A DNA stretch of 64,000 nucleotides from Cognatundibacterium aquatile (lineage in GTDB: Bacteria > Pseudomonadota > Gammaproteobacteria > Burkholderiales > Burkholderiaceae_D): the NCBI RefSeq assembly GCF_014699135.1, contig NZ_JACOFT010000003.1, positions 558,001-622,000 of the forward strand, written 5' to 3'. Positions 53,324 to 64,000 of this stretch are shown here, piece by piece; position 1 is the first letter of the stretch, and each line of letters starts with the position of its first letter. The notes beneath the pieces were generated by a model. The model was given only the letters and a program-made list of their open reading frames with translations, was not told where the DNA came from and searched no databases. The translations under genes were made by a program, and so were the position numbers.

Positions 53324-53975
53324 TCGACTTACTTATTTCTTTACCCGCCTGATCCGGCGCGGCTGATTGTTCAGCCGGCGGTGCCTTTACAGAAGCACTT
53401 TCTTTTTTTTCTGCATCGGGATCATTCGGCATTTGTACACTATCGAGATAGCGTTCAACCAGATCAAAAAACTGGTTGTAAAACTGCCCGGTTGGTATCG
53501 TTTCGCTGGCGACTTTAACGAGCGCATCATCCGTTGTGCCAAATGGTAAAGAGACGGAGCCGATAGCACTGACGCCGATACTGGCAGAGGTGTTGCTCTT
53601 TTTCAGTGAGTAACGATCGCGTACCGCATTCGCGAATATGGTGGTGCTGTTGCTGCCCAGACTGTTGGCGACACAGACGACATTAAACTCGATTTCCGCA
53701 TGGACTTCGGCATCGTGCTGATATTTGCGGCGACCTTTCAGGATGGAAGGTTTCCAGTCGCTGATAACATATCCCTGGCTCAGCAATGCGCGTCGCGCTG
53801 CTTCGCAGGCGGATTGCTCCGTACCGGGAAAACTGCGCGTAAATACACCGCTGGCACCAAATTCCTCATGTTGTTGGGAGGGCGATTTGGTAGTGGAACA
53901 GGCACTGACCAGACTCAAAGAAAGTGCGACTGACAAGTACAAAAATAAACGGCGCATTTTTAATCTAAACTTCAT
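53310..53975 (-). CDS. DUF2242-like lipoprotein
   Basis: 221 residues. A lipobox (LVSAC) follows a hydrophobic signal, so it is an outer-membrane or periplasmic lipoprotein. The middle part resembles DUF2242 (CEAARRALLSQGYVISDWKP). The C-terminus is a charged, Pro/Ala-rich disordered tail. ATG 53975 or 53957, neither with a clear ribosome binding site. Function unknown. Confidence 0.8.
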   Translation of the reverse strand: MKFRLKMRRLFLYLSVALSLSLVSACSTTKSPSQQHEEFGASGVFTRSFPGTEQSACEAARRALLSQGYVISDWKPSILKGRRKYQHDAEVHAEIEFNVVCVANSLGSNSTTIFANAVRDRYSLKKSNTSASIGVSAIGSVSLPFGTTDDALVKVASETIPTGQFYNQFFDLVERYLDSVQMPNDPDAEKKESASVKAPPAEQSAAPDQAGKEISKSNADN

Positions 53976-54008
53976 GTGAGCAGAGGCTGGTTTTACTATG
54001 ATCTATCC

Positions 54009-54206
54009 TCAAGCGAGCGCCTCTTTTGCTGCTTCTTCCGGACTTAAACCATCAAAAAATAAATCGGTGAACCACTCGATTTGTTCTTCTATATGATCCT
54101 GTGCCTGCGCGATGGTCGCCCCGCCGGCAACTAAAAAACCTTCAACTTCTGTGCACCATGCGATCAGCGCTTCGGTTTCCGGATCAAGCTCATTCTTTTT
54201 TGCCAT
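54009..54206 (-). CDS. Small acidic hypothetical protein
   Basis: 65 residues, mostly helical and acidic (EALIAWCTEVEGFL, then EEQIEWFTDLFFDGLSPEEA). A good AAGGAAA precedes the ATG. It has a single Cys and no signal peptide. I do not recognise the family. It stands between hutC and the DUF2242 lipoprotein gene on the same strand. Confidence 0.7.
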   Translation of the reverse strand: MAKKNELDPETEALIAWCTEVEGFLVAGGATIAQAQDHIEEQIEWFTDLFFDGLSPEEAAKEALA

Positions 54207-54355
54207 GGTAATTTCCTTAATTCAGACTGCATTTTAACTGCTTGGCAGAATGAACGTTGTTACAAGACTGTTACCAAATCATGTCGTAACGTATCAGTCC
54301 GGTTGTTGCAACGTGTCAGAGCGGTTTTTCGATGACGTGCTCAGTTATTTTGTCA

Positions 54356-55066
54356 TTAGAAACTGCCAGCAAACTGGTAGCGTTTCCCCGGGTGCCACAT
54401 AGTCACAACGGTTGCGATTTTTCCCTTTGAGCGGGTCTTTCTGTGCAATACCAGACAAGTATCCTTAACGGCAATCTGCAGCATCGCGGCGATCTGTTTT
54501 GGCGGCATCATCGCTTCTATCCGGTAATCAACGCCTTGCAGCGGTGCTACTGCGACCAGATACTCATTCGGTGTCATGCTGCTGAAATCCTGTTGCAGAT
54601 AGTCGGGTGTGACACTGGAATTGACCCAGCGGTCTTCTACCTGAATCGCGACATTATCTTCAAAGTGAACGATGACTGAGTGAAACAGACGATGCCCCGG
54701 TTTGACCATAAATTCTTGCGAAAGTTGCTCACTTGCAGGATGCTCCGCCAGCAGATGTAATTCACTTCTATGCACGTGCCCACGCGAACGGATTTCTTCG
54801 GCAATGCTTTTGATTTCCACCAGCGTTGCCTGGTATTTTTGTTGTGCAACGTAGGTGCCTGAACCTTGAATCCTGTGCAGAATCTGTTCGCTGGTCAGCT
54901 CGCGCACTGCGCGGTTGACCGTCATGCGCGAGACGTTGAATTGTTCTGCCAGCATCGCTTCAGATGGGATTGCATCGCCTTCTTTCCAGGTACCGGACTG
55001 AATCTCTTTCAGTAAATAATTTTTGATCGTCTGGAAAACGGGGGCATTAACTTGTACTTTTGGCAC
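54356..55066 (-). CDS. hutC: Histidine utilisation repressor HutC (GntR/UTRA)
   Basis: 236 residues: N-terminal GntR winged helix (about 8-75, IPSEAMLAEQFNVSRMTVNR) and C-terminal UTRA ligand domain, which senses urocanate in known HutC proteins. The start is GTG 55066 with AGGAA upstream. It is divergent from hutUHDI, with a perfect palindrome between them. Confidence 0.94.
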   Translation of the reverse strand: MPKVQVNAPVFQTIKNYLLKEIQSGTWKEGDAIPSEAMLAEQFNVSRMTVNRAVRELTSEQILHRIQGSGTYVAQQKYQATLVEIKSIAEEIRSRGHVHRSELHLLAEHPASEQLSQEFMVKPGHRLFHSVIVHFEDNVAIQVEDRWVNSSVTPDYLQQDFSSMTPNEYLVAVAPLQGVDYRIEAMMPPKQIAAMLQIAVKDTCLVLHRKTRSKGKIATVVTMWHPGKRYQFAGSF

Positions 55067-55119
55067 GGGATTCCTGCTGAAATAGTTGCGCTATTGTCTC
55101 ACTAAAAATCCGCTTGCAA

Positions 55120-55137
55120 AAGTTGTATATACAACTT
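55120..55137. promoter_or_regulatory. HutC operator
   Basis: A perfect 18-bp palindrome centred on TTGTATATACAA in the hutC-hutU gap. It agrees with the known HutC half-sites in Pseudomonas (TGTATA..). It probably controls both directions. Confidence 0.85.
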
Positions 55138-55244
55138 AAACTCAAAAAAAGCTGCTCTGAAGGGAACGTCAATATTCAGCGCTACCGGCCATCAAAATGC
55201 CCGGCTACATTTTCCCCGTAACACCTGAGATCAGGAGACACCGT

Positions 55245-56948
55245 ATGTCCGATATTCTTCAAAACGATCCACGCTGGGATGCTAGCCGTGTTATTCACGC
55301 ACCGCATGGTGCCGAGAAGGTTTGTAAAACCTGGGTGGCCGAGGCGGCCTATCGCATGATACAAAATAATCTGGATCCGGCCGTTGCTGAAAATCCTAAG
55401 CATCTGGTGGTGTATGGCGGTATAGGCCGCGCGGCGCGTAACTGGGAGTGCTATGACCAGATTCTGGCTTCGCTCAAGGCGCTCGAAGCCAATGAAACCC
55501 TGTTGATACAGTCAGGCAAACCGGTAGGTGTATTCCAGACGCATGAAGATGCGCCACGCGTACTGATCGCGAATTCCAATCTGGTGCCGAAATGGGCCAA
55601 CTGGGAACACTTTAATGAACTCGACCGCAAAGGCTTGTTCATGTATGGTCAGATGACCGCAGGCAGCTGGATTTACATCGGCACTCAGGGCATCGTGCAG
55701 GGGACTTATGAAACCTTCGCCGAAGCCGGACGCCAGCATTACAACGGCGACTGGGGTGGACGCTGGATACTGACTGCCGGCCTCGGTGGCATGGGCGGTG
55801 CGCAGCCATTGGCGGCCAGCTTTGCCGGTGCGGTGTCGCTGAATATCGAATGCCAGCAAAGCAGTATCGACTTCCGTCTGCGTACCCGTTATGTCGATAA
55901 ACAAGCGAAAGACCTGGACGATGCGCTGGCACTGATACAGCAGCATTGCGAACGTAAAGAAGCGGTTTCTATCGCCTTGCTCGGCAATGCCGCTGAAATC
56001 CTGCCTGAGCTGGTCAAGCGCGCCAAAGCGGGCGGCATGAAACCCGATCTGGTGACCGATCAGACCTCGGCACATGATCTGATCAATGGCTATCTGCCTG
56101 TAGGCTGGAGCGTGCAGCAGTGGAAGGCTGCCCAGCACGATTCGACACAACATGCAAAGCTGACTGCGGATGCGGCTCAGGCGTGTGCGGTGCATGTACA
56201 GGCGATGCTGGACTTCCATGCGATGGGCATTCCTACTGTTGACTATGGCAATAATATCCGTCAGGTTGCATTCGATACCGGCGTAAAAAATGCCTTCGAT
56301 TTCCCCGGTTTCGTACCGGCCTATATCCGTCCGCTGTTCTGCGACGGCAAAGGTCCATTCCGCTGGGTGGCTTTGTCGGGTGATCCGGAAGATATCCGGA
56401 AAACCGATGCCAAAATCAAGGAATTATTCCCACACAACAAAGGCGTGCATAAATGGCTGGACATGGCGGGTGAACGTATCGCGTTTCAGGGCTTACCTGC
56501 ACGTATTTGCTGGCTGGGTCTGGGCGAGCGTCATATCGCCGGGCTGGCCTTTAATGACATGGTCAAAAACGGCGAACTCAAAGCACCGGTCGTGATCGGT
56601 CGCGATCATCTCGATACCGGTTCGGTCGCCAGCCCGAATCGCGAAACAGAAGGCATGCGGGATGGTACCGATGCCGTCTCTGACTGGCCTTTGTTGAATG
56701 CCTTGCTGAATACCGCCGGTGGCGCCAGCTGGGTTTCTTTGCATCATGGCGGCGGCGTTGGTATGGGTTATTCCCAGCATTCCGGTATGGTGATTGTAGC
56801 CGATGGGACGGACGCCGCAGCGAAGCGTCTTGCGCGCGTACTGGTCAATGATTGCGGTTCCGGCGTGATGCGTCATGCCGATGCTGGCTACGAACAAGCC
56901 GTGGCCTGCGCCAAGCGTGAAGGCTTGAATTTGCCGATGCTTAAATAA
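55245..56948 (+). CDS. hutU: Urocanate hydratase
   Basis: NAD-dependent conversion of urocanate to imidazolonepropionate, step two of histidine breakdown. 567 residues, normal length. [12 protein letters not shown] (NAD loop), [33 protein letters not shown] and [13 protein letters not shown] are characteristic. AGGAG lies before ATG 55245; the frame also opens at 55197. First of hutU-H-D-I. Confidence 0.97.
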   Translation: MSDILQNDPRWDASRVIHAPHGAEKVCKTWVAEAAYRMIQNNLDPAVAENPKHLVVYGGIGRAARNWECYDQILASLKALEANETLLIQSGKPVGVFQTHEDAPRVLIANSNLVPKWANWEHFNELDRKGLFMYGQMTAGSWIYIGTQGIVQGTYETFAEAGRQHYNGDWGGRWILTAGLGGMGGAQPLAASFAGAVSLNIECQQSSIDFRLRTRYVDKQAKDLDDALALIQQHCERKEAVSIALLGNAAEILPELVKRAKAGGMKPDLVTDQTSAHDLINGYLPVGWSVQQWKAAQHDSTQHAKLTADAAQACAVHVQAMLDFHAMGIPTVDYGNNIRQVAFDTGVKNAFDFPGFVPAYIRPLFCDGKGPFRWVALSGDPEDIRKTDAKIKELFPHNKGVHKWLDMAGERIAFQGLPARICWLGLGERHIAGLAFNDMVKNGELKAPVVIGRDHLDTGSVASPNRETEGMRDGTDAVSDWPLLNALLNTAGGASWVSLHHGGGVGMGYSQHSGMVIVADGTDAAAKRLARVLVNDCGSGVMRHADAGYEQAVACAKREGLNLPMLK

Positions 56949-57071
56949 GCAGATCGTCTGAATTGACAAGAAAATGCCCGCGTATAACGGGCGTCCTGGC
57001 GCAAAAATGCCTGAAGAGGCGCGCAGACATTGAGACAATCCATTGCGACACCCTATTGAGAAAGCAAAAAA

Positions 57072-58613
57072 ATGAGTAAGCATCTTGAGATACATCCTGG
57101 CGAATTCACGCTGTCAGATTTGCACCGCATCTGGATCAGTCCGGCACCATTAAAACTGGTCGCGTCTGCTTACCCGGCGATACACGCATCGTCAGAAATG
57201 ATACAAAAGATCGTTGCCAAAGGTGATGCGGCTTACGGTATCAACACCGGCTTCGGCAAACTCGCGAAAACCCGCATTCCAGATGATCAGCTTGAACTCT
57301 TGCAACGCAATCTGATTTTGTCTCATTCGGTGGGTTCAGGCGAATTCATTGCTGATGAGGTCGTGCGTCTGATATTGGCGATGAAAATTGCCAGCCTGGC
57401 TCGTGGGGTATCCGGCATCCGCGCGGTTGTGATCGACACCATGATCGCGATGCTCAACGCTGGCATTATGCCTACCATCCCCGTCAAGGGCTCGGTCGGT
57501 GCCTCCGGCGATCTGGCACCGTTATCGCACATGACACTGGCGCTGCTGGGCGAAGGCGATGTGCGCGTCAACGGTACACTGATATCGGCAAAACAGGCGC
57601 TGGCGAATGCTGGCATCACGCCGGTGGTGCTGGCCGCGAAAGAAGGGCTGGCATTGATCAATGGTACTCAGGTATCAACGGCGCTCGCTTTGCATGGCTT
57701 ATTCATGGCGGAACGTTTGCTGGAAGCAGCCACGATTACCGGCGCTTTGTCGGTCGATGCTGCCAAAGGCAGTGACGCACCGTTTGACCCTCGCATACAT
57801 AGCAGTCGTGGTCAGCCGGGTCAGATCGCGACGGCAGAAATTTATCGTAAGCTTCTGGTCGGTAGCGAAATCCGTCAATCCCATCTGGTCAACGATGAGC
57901 GCGTGCAAGACCCATATTGCCTGCGCTGCCAGCCTCAGGTTATGGGTGCCTGTCTGGACATCATCAATAATGCAGCGCGCACTTTGCTGATCGAAGCGAA
58001 TGCCGTCACCGATAATCCGCTGGTATTTGTTGATACCGGCGAAGTCATTTCCGGTGGTAACTTCCATGCCGAGCCAGTCGCTTTTGCGGCGGATACGCTG
58101 GCACTCGCAATTGCCGAGATCGGTGCGATTTCCGAGCGCCGTATCGCCTTGCTGATTGATGCTTCGTTATCTGGTTTGCCGCCATTTCTGGTGCCATCGT
58201 CGGGCCTGAATTCCGGCTTCATGATCGCGCATGTGACAGCGGCAGCACTCGCTTCCGAAAACAAATCGCACGCGCATCCATCCAGCGTCGATTCGATTCC
58301 GACCTCGGCCAATCAGGAAGATCACGTCAGTATGGCGACCTATGGTGCCCGTCGTTTGCATGAAATGGCGCAGAATACCGCGACCATCGTCGGTATTGAA
58401 TTGCTGGCGGCGGCGCAGGGCGTGGATTTCCATGCGCCACTGAAGACCTCGCCTATGCTGACGCAGGTGCATCAGACCTTGCGGAATAAGGTTGCGTTCT
58501 ATGAGAAAGACCGTTTTTTCGCACCCGATATCGAGGCAGCAAAAGAGCTGGTGGTCTCAGGCCGCATCAGTGCAGAATGCCAGCATCTGTATCAGCATTT
58601 ATATCTGGCTTGA
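57072..58613 (+). CDS. hutH: Histidine ammonia-lyase
   Basis: Removes ammonia from histidine to give urocanate. 513 residues. The Ala-Ser-Gly that cyclises into the MIO group is at 144-146 within [24 protein letters not shown] and [18 protein letters not shown] are also diagnostic. The 123-base gap from hutU contains only a small GCCCG/CGGGC hairpin (56976-56992). Confidence 0.97.
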   Translation: MSKHLEIHPGEFTLSDLHRIWISPAPLKLVASAYPAIHASSEMIQKIVAKGDAAYGINTGFGKLAKTRIPDDQLELLQRNLILSHSVGSGEFIADEVVRLILAMKIASLARGVSGIRAVVIDTMIAMLNAGIMPTIPVKGSVGASGDLAPLSHMTLALLGEGDVRVNGTLISAKQALANAGITPVVLAAKEGLALINGTQVSTALALHGLFMAERLLEAATITGALSVDAAKGSDAPFDPRIHSSRGQPGQIATAEIYRKLLVGSEIRQSHLVNDERVQDPYCLRCQPQVMGACLDIINNAARTLLIEANAVTDNPLVFVDTGEVISGGNFHAEPVAFAADTLALAIAEIGAISERRIALLIDASLSGLPPFLVPSSGLNSGFMIAHVTAAALASENKSHAHPSSVDSIPTSANQEDHVSMATYGARRLHEMAQNTATIVGIELLAAAQGVDFHAPLKTSPMLTQVHQTLRNKVAFYEKDRFFAPDIEAAKELVVSGRISAECQHLYQHLYLA

Positions 58614-58619
58614 CGGTGT

Positions 58620-59252
58620 ATGTTGATGCAGCGTTGGTCGGTGAGTGATTATCAGACGATGCCCTGGAAAAATGGCGGCGGCAGCACGACTGAGCTGGCG
58701 ATTTTTCCGGCTGGCGCCAGTCTGGATAATTTCATCTGGCGCCTGAGTACGGCGCAAGTCGAGGTTGATGGGCCGTTTTCCAGTTTCCCCGGCATAGACA
58801 GAACGCTTGCCGTGTTGTCTGGCGCAGGTTTGATTTTGCATACGAAGGCAGAGCAGGGAACTACACCATCGGGTGCGGTGCATCTGACGCAAAACAGCGC
58901 GCCGTATTGCTTTGCAGGCGAGCTTGCGGTAACGGCTGAATTATCAGAGGGCAGCGTGTCGGATCTGAACATGATGACGCGCCGCGATGTCTGCACCCAT
59001 ACCATGCAAAAGCTATTGGCCGGACAACATCGCATCCATGCGCAAGACGCCCGGCAGATGCTGTTGTACTGCGTTGCCGGTGGCGCTCGCCTGACAACGC
59101 CAGAAACAGCGGAGGAAGTATTTTGCAGCGGCGATCTTATGCTGTTGAATGAAAACCGTCCTGCATCAGGCATAGCACTGGAACTGACTGCCGATGAGGG
59201 CGCCATCGTATATCTGATCACGCTGGAATTTCTCGATAACGGGGTGGACTGA
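58620..59252 (+). CDS. hutD: HutD family protein
   Basis: 210-residue cupin-like protein of the HutD family ([28 protein letters not shown]). It is thought to limit Hut activity or bind formylated intermediates; its role is not settled. It starts 6 bases after hutH and overlaps hutI by one base (TGATG). ATG 58620 or 58626. Confidence 0.93.
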   Translation: MLMQRWSVSDYQTMPWKNGGGSTTELAIFPAGASLDNFIWRLSTAQVEVDGPFSSFPGIDRTLAVLSGAGLILHTKAEQGTTPSGAVHLTQNSAPYCFAGELAVTAELSEGSVSDLNMMTRRDVCTHTMQKLLAGQHRIHAQDARQMLLYCVAGGARLTTPETAEEVFCSGDLMLLNENRPASGIALELTADEGAIVYLITLEFLDNGVD

Positions 59253-60460
59253 TGTTGCACTGGGATAGTTTGTGGACCAACATCCACCTCGCGACCATGA
59301 CAGATGGTTATGGCGAGATTAATGATGCCGCGCTTGCTGTCCGTGACGGCAAGATCGTCTGGCTGGGTGAGCGCAATGCCTTACCCCCGAATTATTCGGT
59401 CACAACACAGCACGATGGCGCTGGCTGTTGGGTCACGCCGGGACTGATCGATTGTCATACGCATCTGGTGTATGCAGGTAACCGTAGCAATGAATTTGAA
59501 GCACGTCTGAATGGCGTCAGTTATGAAACGATTGCCCGCCAAGGTGGCGGTATTCTTTCCACCGTCACGGCGACCAGAGCCGCGACGGAAGATGAGCTAT
59601 TGCAAGCGACTTTGCCACGTCTGCGCGCGTTGCTTAGTGAAGGTGTGACCACGCTGGAAATCAAGTCAGGCTATGGTCTCGATTTGCCTAGCGAAGCGCG
59701 GCTGCTGCGTGTTGCGCGGCGCATAGGACGTGAGTTTCCGGTTCGCGTCAAGACAACTTTTCTGGGAGCGCACGCTTTGCCAGCGGAATATGCAGGTCGG
59801 CCAGATGATTACATCACACTGGTGTGCGAGCACATGCTGCCAGCATTGGTGGCGGAAGAATTGGTGGATGCAGTTGACGTCTTTTGCGAAAAAATCGGTT
59901 TTACGCCGGCTCAGACCGAGCGGGTATTTCTGGCCGCGCAAGCACTTGGTTTGCCGGTGAAGCTGCATGCAGAGCAATTATCCGATCAGGGTGGGGCGGC
60001 GTTAACTGCGCGTTATCACGGCTTGTCGGCGGATCATCTGGAATATCTGTCGGAGGAAGGGATCGCCGCGATGGCTGCCAGCGGCACGGTGGCGGTGTTA
60101 TTGCCCGGTGCTTTTTATTTTTTACGTGAAACGCAAATGCCGCCGGTGCAGGCCTTACGTGCTGCCGGTGTGAAGATCGCATTGGCGACCGATTGCAATC
60201 CCGGCACATCGCCACTGACCTCACTGTTACTGACAATGAACATGGGTTGCACCCTGTTTCGTTTGACGCCGCTGGAAGCCCTGCAGGGCGTGACTTGCCA
60301 TGCCGCACAGGCATTAGGGGCGAGCAGCATCAGCGGCACCTTAGAAGTTGGCAAGATGGCCGATTTTATTTTGTGGAAGATACAGCGACCGGCAGATCTG
60401 GCCTATCACATCGGTGCGAATTCACTCTGGAGCAGGGTTTTCGGCGGGCGACCAGAATAA
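59252..60460 (+). CDS. hutI: Imidazolonepropionase
   Basis: Amidohydrolase opening imidazolonepropionate to formiminoglutamate. 402 residues. Metal site HTHLVYAG (His69, His71), later [11 protein letters not shown] and ATDCNPGTS with the catalytic Asp. It is the last hut gene here; no hutG or hutF follows, so formiminoglutamate processing must be encoded elsewhere. Confidence 0.97.
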   Translation: MLHWDSLWTNIHLATMTDGYGEINDAALAVRDGKIVWLGERNALPPNYSVTTQHDGAGCWVTPGLIDCHTHLVYAGNRSNEFEARLNGVSYETIARQGGGILSTVTATRAATEDELLQATLPRLRALLSEGVTTLEIKSGYGLDLPSEARLLRVARRIGREFPVRVKTTFLGAHALPAEYAGRPDDYITLVCEHMLPALVAEELVDAVDVFCEKIGFTPAQTERVFLAAQALGLPVKLHAEQLSDQGGAALTARYHGLSADHLEYLSEEGIAAMAASGTVAVLLPGAFYFLRETQMPPVQALRAAGVKIALATDCNPGTSPLTSLLLTMNMGCTLFRLTPLEALQGVTCHAAQALGASSISGTLEVGKMADFILWKIQRPADLAYHIGANSLWSRVFGGRPE

Positions 60461-60797
60461 CGGCGCGGTTTTTTCCCATGAAGCGTATGAGCCGGAAACA
60501 AAGGCTTGCCGCTGTTGCACCTGACTGACACTTGTCAACATTAAGCCCTGCCCGGGTCGGCGCTTGTTCACGGTTTGTTTAATCTTTACGCGCTTCCGTT
60601 CGAATGCGTATCGATAGCATCTGAACGAACTCTGGTAATCTTTTGACACATTATTTAACCCACGCAGCCCGGGTTTTCCCCGCTTTGACGTTTAGCGAGA
60701 CGTATAATGCTGGAAAAATAATATTCAATTGAAAAATGAGGCGCTTCAGCGATTTTTGCTTCATTTTATCTACCTTATCTACACGCAGAGGCTCACA
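60461..60797. other. Non-coding gap between hutI and the DUF748 gene
   Basis: No gene is recognised. It contains a TTGACA (60643-60648) without a matching -10, and a TATAAT (60703-60708) whose nearest -35-like TTGACG is only 12 bases away. The second may be the downstream promoter. No terminator hairpin with a T run was found after hutI. Confidence 0.4.
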
Positions 60798-63700
60798 GTG
60801 GCATTACCGGTTACTTCTTTTTCGACCCGTTTTCAACGTTGGAGAACGGGGCGCTGGCTTGCCGGGGGACTGGTGCTAGCCGTGCTGCTGATGTTGCTCA
60901 GCTATTTATTTCTGCCGGTGTTTGTAAAACGCATGGCGATAGAGCAGGTGCAACAACAAACTGGCCGCAAACTGGATATCGGCGAGGTCAGCTTTTCTCC
61001 ATTTTCGCTTGCCCTGACGGCGACGAATGTGCGTCTCTATGAAGCCGATCAGAAAACGTCGGCTTTAGCGGTGCAAGAGCTGAGAGTCAATCTGTCAATG
61101 ACATCCTTGTTTCATCGCGCACTGGTACTCGATGAATTTTATCTGACTGCGCCGGATGTGCATCTGGTACGTTACAGTGCGGCTCAGCATAGTCGCTATA
61201 ACGTCAGCGACGTGCTGGATAAAATTGCAGCAGCTCCCAAAAGTGACGCGCCGCTGCGTTTTTCTGTTGCCAACATACAGATCAGCAAAGGTACTATCGT
61301 CTTTGATGACCAGGTCTTCGGTAAGCAATTTAAACTGACAGACTTGCAGGTAGGCTTACCTTTCATTTCCAATTTCCCGAAACAGATAGACAGCTTTGTC
61401 GAGCCCCGATTATCTGCCCACATCAACGGTGCGGATTTTTCTTTGCAGGCGCGCGCCAAGCCATTTTCTGAAACGCACGAAAGCACGCTGGCGATCGATT
61501 TCGATCAATTAGATCTGGCGCAACTGATTCCTTATGTGCCAGTCGCCTTACCGGTGCAGGTAAGCAGCGCCAGACTGAGCAGCAAGCTCAATCTGACTTT
61601 CAGCCAGAAAAAGCAGATGGAAATTTTTCTGTCCGGTGATTTGCGTTTGCATGATGTTTTCCTGAAAGATAAACAAAGTCAGCCTTTGCTGAAGCTGGAA
61701 GGTTTGCAGGCGCAGATTCGTCAGATGAATCTGATGACGGCGGCGACAGAGTTGCAACAATTGAGCCTGAGCGCACCACAGGTATGGCTGGATTTTGATG
61801 CGCAGCATGGCCTGAACTGGGCGAATCTGCAAGCTGCGCCCGTTGGTAAATCAGGGGCGGTAACGACTGCTGCAGCCGGAAAAACATCCACAGCGACACC
61901 AGTAGTGACGGCGACAACAGCGACAGCAACCACTGCACCGTTGCCACTCGTGCAGGTACACGATCTGCAGGTCGCGAATGGACAGATACACTTTTCTGAT
62001 GCCGTGCATGCCAAACCAGAACAAAAACTGGAATTGCAAAACATCAGCCTGCGTGCGCAGCAGTTATCGACCGCGAAAGACGTCAAGCCAGCACAACTGA
62101 AACTGAGTCTGGAAACAAAAGCCGATGAAAAAATCGGGTTTGACGGGCAATTGCAGATTTTTTCCTCTACGCTGAATGGCAAGCTTGCCATCAGCGATGT
62201 GGCGCTCGCCAATTATCAGGCTTTTCTGAATCCGTTTTTGAAGGCGAATCTGAGTGGCAAACTGGATGCGGAATCCAGCGTCAGTCTGAAGGCTGGCGAA
62301 TTTCAGCTTAGTAATTTATCGCTCAGACTGCGTGATCTGCTGCTGAAAGGGAACGCCAGTGACGGTAGCATTGCGCTCAAATCTTTTGCGCTGAACAAAA
62401 CACTACTTGACTCCACGAACCGTGCGATACAAATGGGAACCGCGGAATTTGATGGTTTGCGGGCGGATATCCGGCGCGATAAATCGGCGACGATGCTGAT
62501 GCAGAGCTGGTTGCCCGAGTCAGCTTCCTCTGCGACCAAAGGGAACGTCGTCAGAACTGCCAACGCTGAACAGCCACCTGCCAAGAGCGCAGCAGCTGCG
62601 CCGTGGAAAATCAGCCTGAATCAATTTGATCTGAAAAATAGTGAAATCGATTTTCTCGATCAGTCGGTCACACCGGAAGTGAAATTAAACCTGAACAGCA
62701 TCAGCCTGAATCTGGGGCAACTGAGCAGCGATCTCTCTAAAGACGTCAGCTTCCGTCTGCAATCGAAACTGAACCGGCGTTCCAAGCTGAATCTGGATGG
62801 CAGTAGTTCTGCCGGTATGAAAAAAGTAAACGTGAATGTCGATACAGAGAGTTTGCCGATTGCGCGACTATCTTCGTATTTTTCGCAATTTCTGAATGTG
62901 CAGATTGTTAAAGGTGGCGGCACTGCCAAGGGCAAGCTGGTACTGACAAATATCCTGGAAGCCGACCGTCAGTTTGATTACGACGGCATGCTGAGTCTGA
63001 ATAATTTTCAGATATTTGAAAATGGCACAGAGGAGGATTTTCTGGACTGGAAAGCGATATCGGCCGAAGGCATTCACGCGAACGTAGGAAAAACCAAGCA
63101 ACTGATTGATGTTAAAAAACTGAGCCTGAATGATTTTTTTGCGCGTCTGGTGTTGTCTGACAAGGCGCGCTTGAATTTACAGAATATTCTGGTGAGCCAA
63201 ACCGCGAAGGATGTACCTGCGAACGCAGTGCCGACGTCGAAAGAGATGACGCCGAAAACCACTGCAGGCCTTGCCGGTAGCACCACCGTGACGCAGAAAG
63301 TACCGGTCACCGGTACGCCATCCTCCGTCGTTATGCGCATAGGGCAAACCGTCATCACCGGTGGCAACGTAAACTTTACGGACAATTTCATACAACCGAA
63401 TTACCATGCAAACCTGACTGGCATCAGCGGTAGCATAGGCACGATTTCATCCGACAACCCACAAGTGGCAACGGTGGAACTGAATGGCAAAGTGGATGAT
63501 GACGCACCTTTGCTGATTTCAGGCAGCATGAATCCTTTATCCACACCGGTATTTCTGGATATTAAAGGCAGTGCGAACGGGATCGAGCTGACCAAGCTGA
63601 CGCCGTATGCGGCTAAATATGCGGGCTACGTGATTGAAAAAGGTAAATTGTCGGCTCAGGCAAGTTACAAAATAGAGAACCAGCAATTGACGGCTGAGAA

Positions 63701-64000
63701 CGAGGTGAGGCTGGATCAACTGACGTTTGGTGAGCGGGTGGACAGCCCGAGTGCGACCAAATTACCAGTGATGCTGGCAGTGGCGCTGTTGCGTGACAAC
63801 CAAGGCCGGATAACGATTAATTTACCGATCTCTGGCTCATTAGCCGACCCGCAGTTTTCTGTTAGCAGCATTATTTTTAAAGTGTTTGTGAACATCATTA
63901 CCAAGGCGGTGACGTCACCGTTTGCCTTACTGGGATCGATGTTTGGTGGTGGTGAAGAGCTGGCCTATCTTGAATTCAATCCCGGCAGTGCAGTTCTGAC
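60798..64000 (+). CDS. DUF748 (AsmA-like) envelope protein, 3' partial
   Basis: An open frame from GTG 60798 to the window end (over 1,060 residues so far). AGAGG at 60787-60791 sits 6 bases upstream. An N-terminal membrane helix (about 21-44) is followed by a long periplasmic beta-rich region of AsmA/DUF748 type. Thr/Ala-rich linkers lie near 61850-61940 and 63210-63300, and the end GEELAYLEFNPGSA is characteristic. Such proteins are linked to lipid transport between membranes. The stop lies outside the window. Confidence 0.88.
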   Translation, partial: MALPVTSFSTRFQRWRTGRWLAGGLVLAVLLMLLSYLFLPVFVKRMAIEQVQQQTGRKLDIGEVSFSPFSLALTATNVRLYEADQKTSALAVQELRVNLSMTSLFHRALVLDEFYLTAPDVHLVRYSAAQHSRYNVSDVLDKIAAAPKSDAPLRFSVANIQISKGTIVFDDQVFGKQFKLTDLQVGLPFISNFPKQIDSFVEPRLSAHINGADFSLQARAKPFSETHESTLAIDFDQLDLAQLIPYVPVALPVQVSSARLSSKLNLTFSQKKQMEIFLSGDLRLHDVFLKDKQSQPLLKLEGLQAQIRQMNLMTAATELQQLSLSAPQVWLDFDAQHGLNWANLQAAPVGKSGAVTTAAAGKTSTATPVVTATTATATTAPLPLVQVHDLQVANGQIHFSDAVHAKPEQKLELQNISLRAQQLSTAKDVKPAQLKLSLETKADEKIGFDGQLQIFSSTLNGKLAISDVALANYQAFLNPFLKANLSGKLDAESSVSLKAGEFQLSNLSLRLRDLLLKGNASDGSIALKSFALNKTLLDSTNRAIQMGTAEFDGLRADIRRDKSATMLMQSWLPESASSATKGNVVRTANAEQPPAKSAAAAPWKISLNQFDLKNSEIDFLDQSVTPEVKLNLNSISLNLGQLSSDLSKDVSFRLQSKLNRRSKLNLDGSSSAGMKKVNVNVDTESLPIARLSSYFSQFLNVQIVKGGGTAKGKLVLTNILEADRQFDYDGMLSLNNFQIFENGTEEDFLDWKAISAEGIHANVGKTKQLIDVKKLSLNDFFARLVLSDKARLNLQNILVSQTAKDVPANAVPTSKEMTPKTTAGLAGSTTVTQKVPVTGTPSSVVMRIGQTVITGGNVNFTDNFIQPNYHANLTGISGSIGTISSDNPQVATVELNGKVDDDAPLLISGSMNPLSTPVFLDIKGSANGIELTKLTPYAAKYAGYVIEKGKLSAQASYKIENQQLTAENEVRLDQLTFGERVDSPSATKLPVMLAVALLRDNQGRITINLPISGSLADPQFSVSSIIFKVFVNIITKAVTSPFALLGSMFGGGEELAYLEFNPGSAVL

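Noticed and set aside
54009-54206. 65-residue protein as a second borosin precursor
   Set aside because: It lacks the NPxAxM...GL...GD pattern, is on the other strand and lies beyond the operon terminator.
60643-60648. TTGACA as promoter of the DUF748 gene
   Set aside because: No -10 element lies at 16-18 bases; the downstream TATAAT is too far.
60422-60649. 75-codon minus-strand ORF after hutI
   Set aside because: It overlaps the hutI 3' end, has no ribosome binding site and shows no domain-like pattern.

Overview
The window reads as a chromosomal stretch of a betaproteobacterium, most likely Burkholderiales/Oxalobacteraceae of moderate G+C (Undibacterium- or Herminiimonas-like). This is inferred from gene content and protein style, because there is no rRNA gene to anchor it. 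There are no insertion sequences, phage genes or CRISPR arrays. Nearly all of it is housekeeping or conserved accessory genes in short operons.

Layout. 1-9115: cellulose synthase genes bcsA (5' end outside the window), bcsB and bcsC, plus a small TPR protein. 9.4-16 kb: aroG, a retropepsin-like protease, yajQ, murB, a DUF4124 protein, uup and tRNA-Arg(CCT). 16.4-21.6 kb: a soluble triple-PAS chemoreceptor translationally coupled to a triple-CheW protein, then an ankyrin protein and a second DUF4124 protein. 21.8-27.2 kb: an FAH-family hydrolase, a LysE exporter and the kynurenine route kynB-kynU-kynA with a divergent Lrp-type regulator. 27.3-32.8 kb: a serine hydrolase, murJ, ppnP, argG and argF. 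33.1-37.1 kb: four genes resembling the wssFGHI / algF-algI-algJ polysaccharide O-acetylation set. 37.2-41 kb: rsgA, a pterin dehydratase, a Ste24-type protease, orn and an FKBP. 41.3-47 kb: a tightly coupled six-gene run (YVTN propeller, NodB-like deacetylase, sterol desaturase-like hydroxylase, EI24 membrane protein, MoaB-like protein, TAXI binding protein). 47-50 kb: a threonine-aldolase-like enzyme and an M14 peptidase. 50.1-52.9 kb: a three-gene operon described below. 53-60.5 kb: small conserved proteins and the histidine-utilisation cluster hutC / hutUHDI. 60.8 kb to the end: a DUF748 (AsmA-like) protein running off the window.

The most interesting system is the operon at 50.1-52.9 kb. 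It holds a 71-residue peptide with the all-helical, LigA-like borosin-binding-domain signature, a TPR/transmembrane/GGDEF diguanylate cyclase, and a tetrapyrrole-methylase-fold enzyme closely resembling the split borosin alpha-N-methyltransferase SonM. A candidate promoter stands in front and a strong intrinsic terminator follows. I read this as a split-borosin (backbone N-methylated RiPP) locus with a cyclic-di-GMP enzyme built into it.

A second novelty is a family of four intergenic palindromic elements of about 75-85 bp (12.9, 19.8, 27.2 and 40.5 kb). A left arm matches the centre of a right-hand palindrome, and the G/C sense of the centre switches together with the arm. Three of the four copies lie between convergent genes.

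Other themes: cellulose synthesis and a candidate cellulose-acetylation set lie 24 kb apart, and c-di-GMP links run through the window (the PilZ domain of BcsA, a GGDEF enzyme, and Orn, which clears pGpG). Catabolism of tryptophan and of histidine each have a local regulator with a visible candidate operator.
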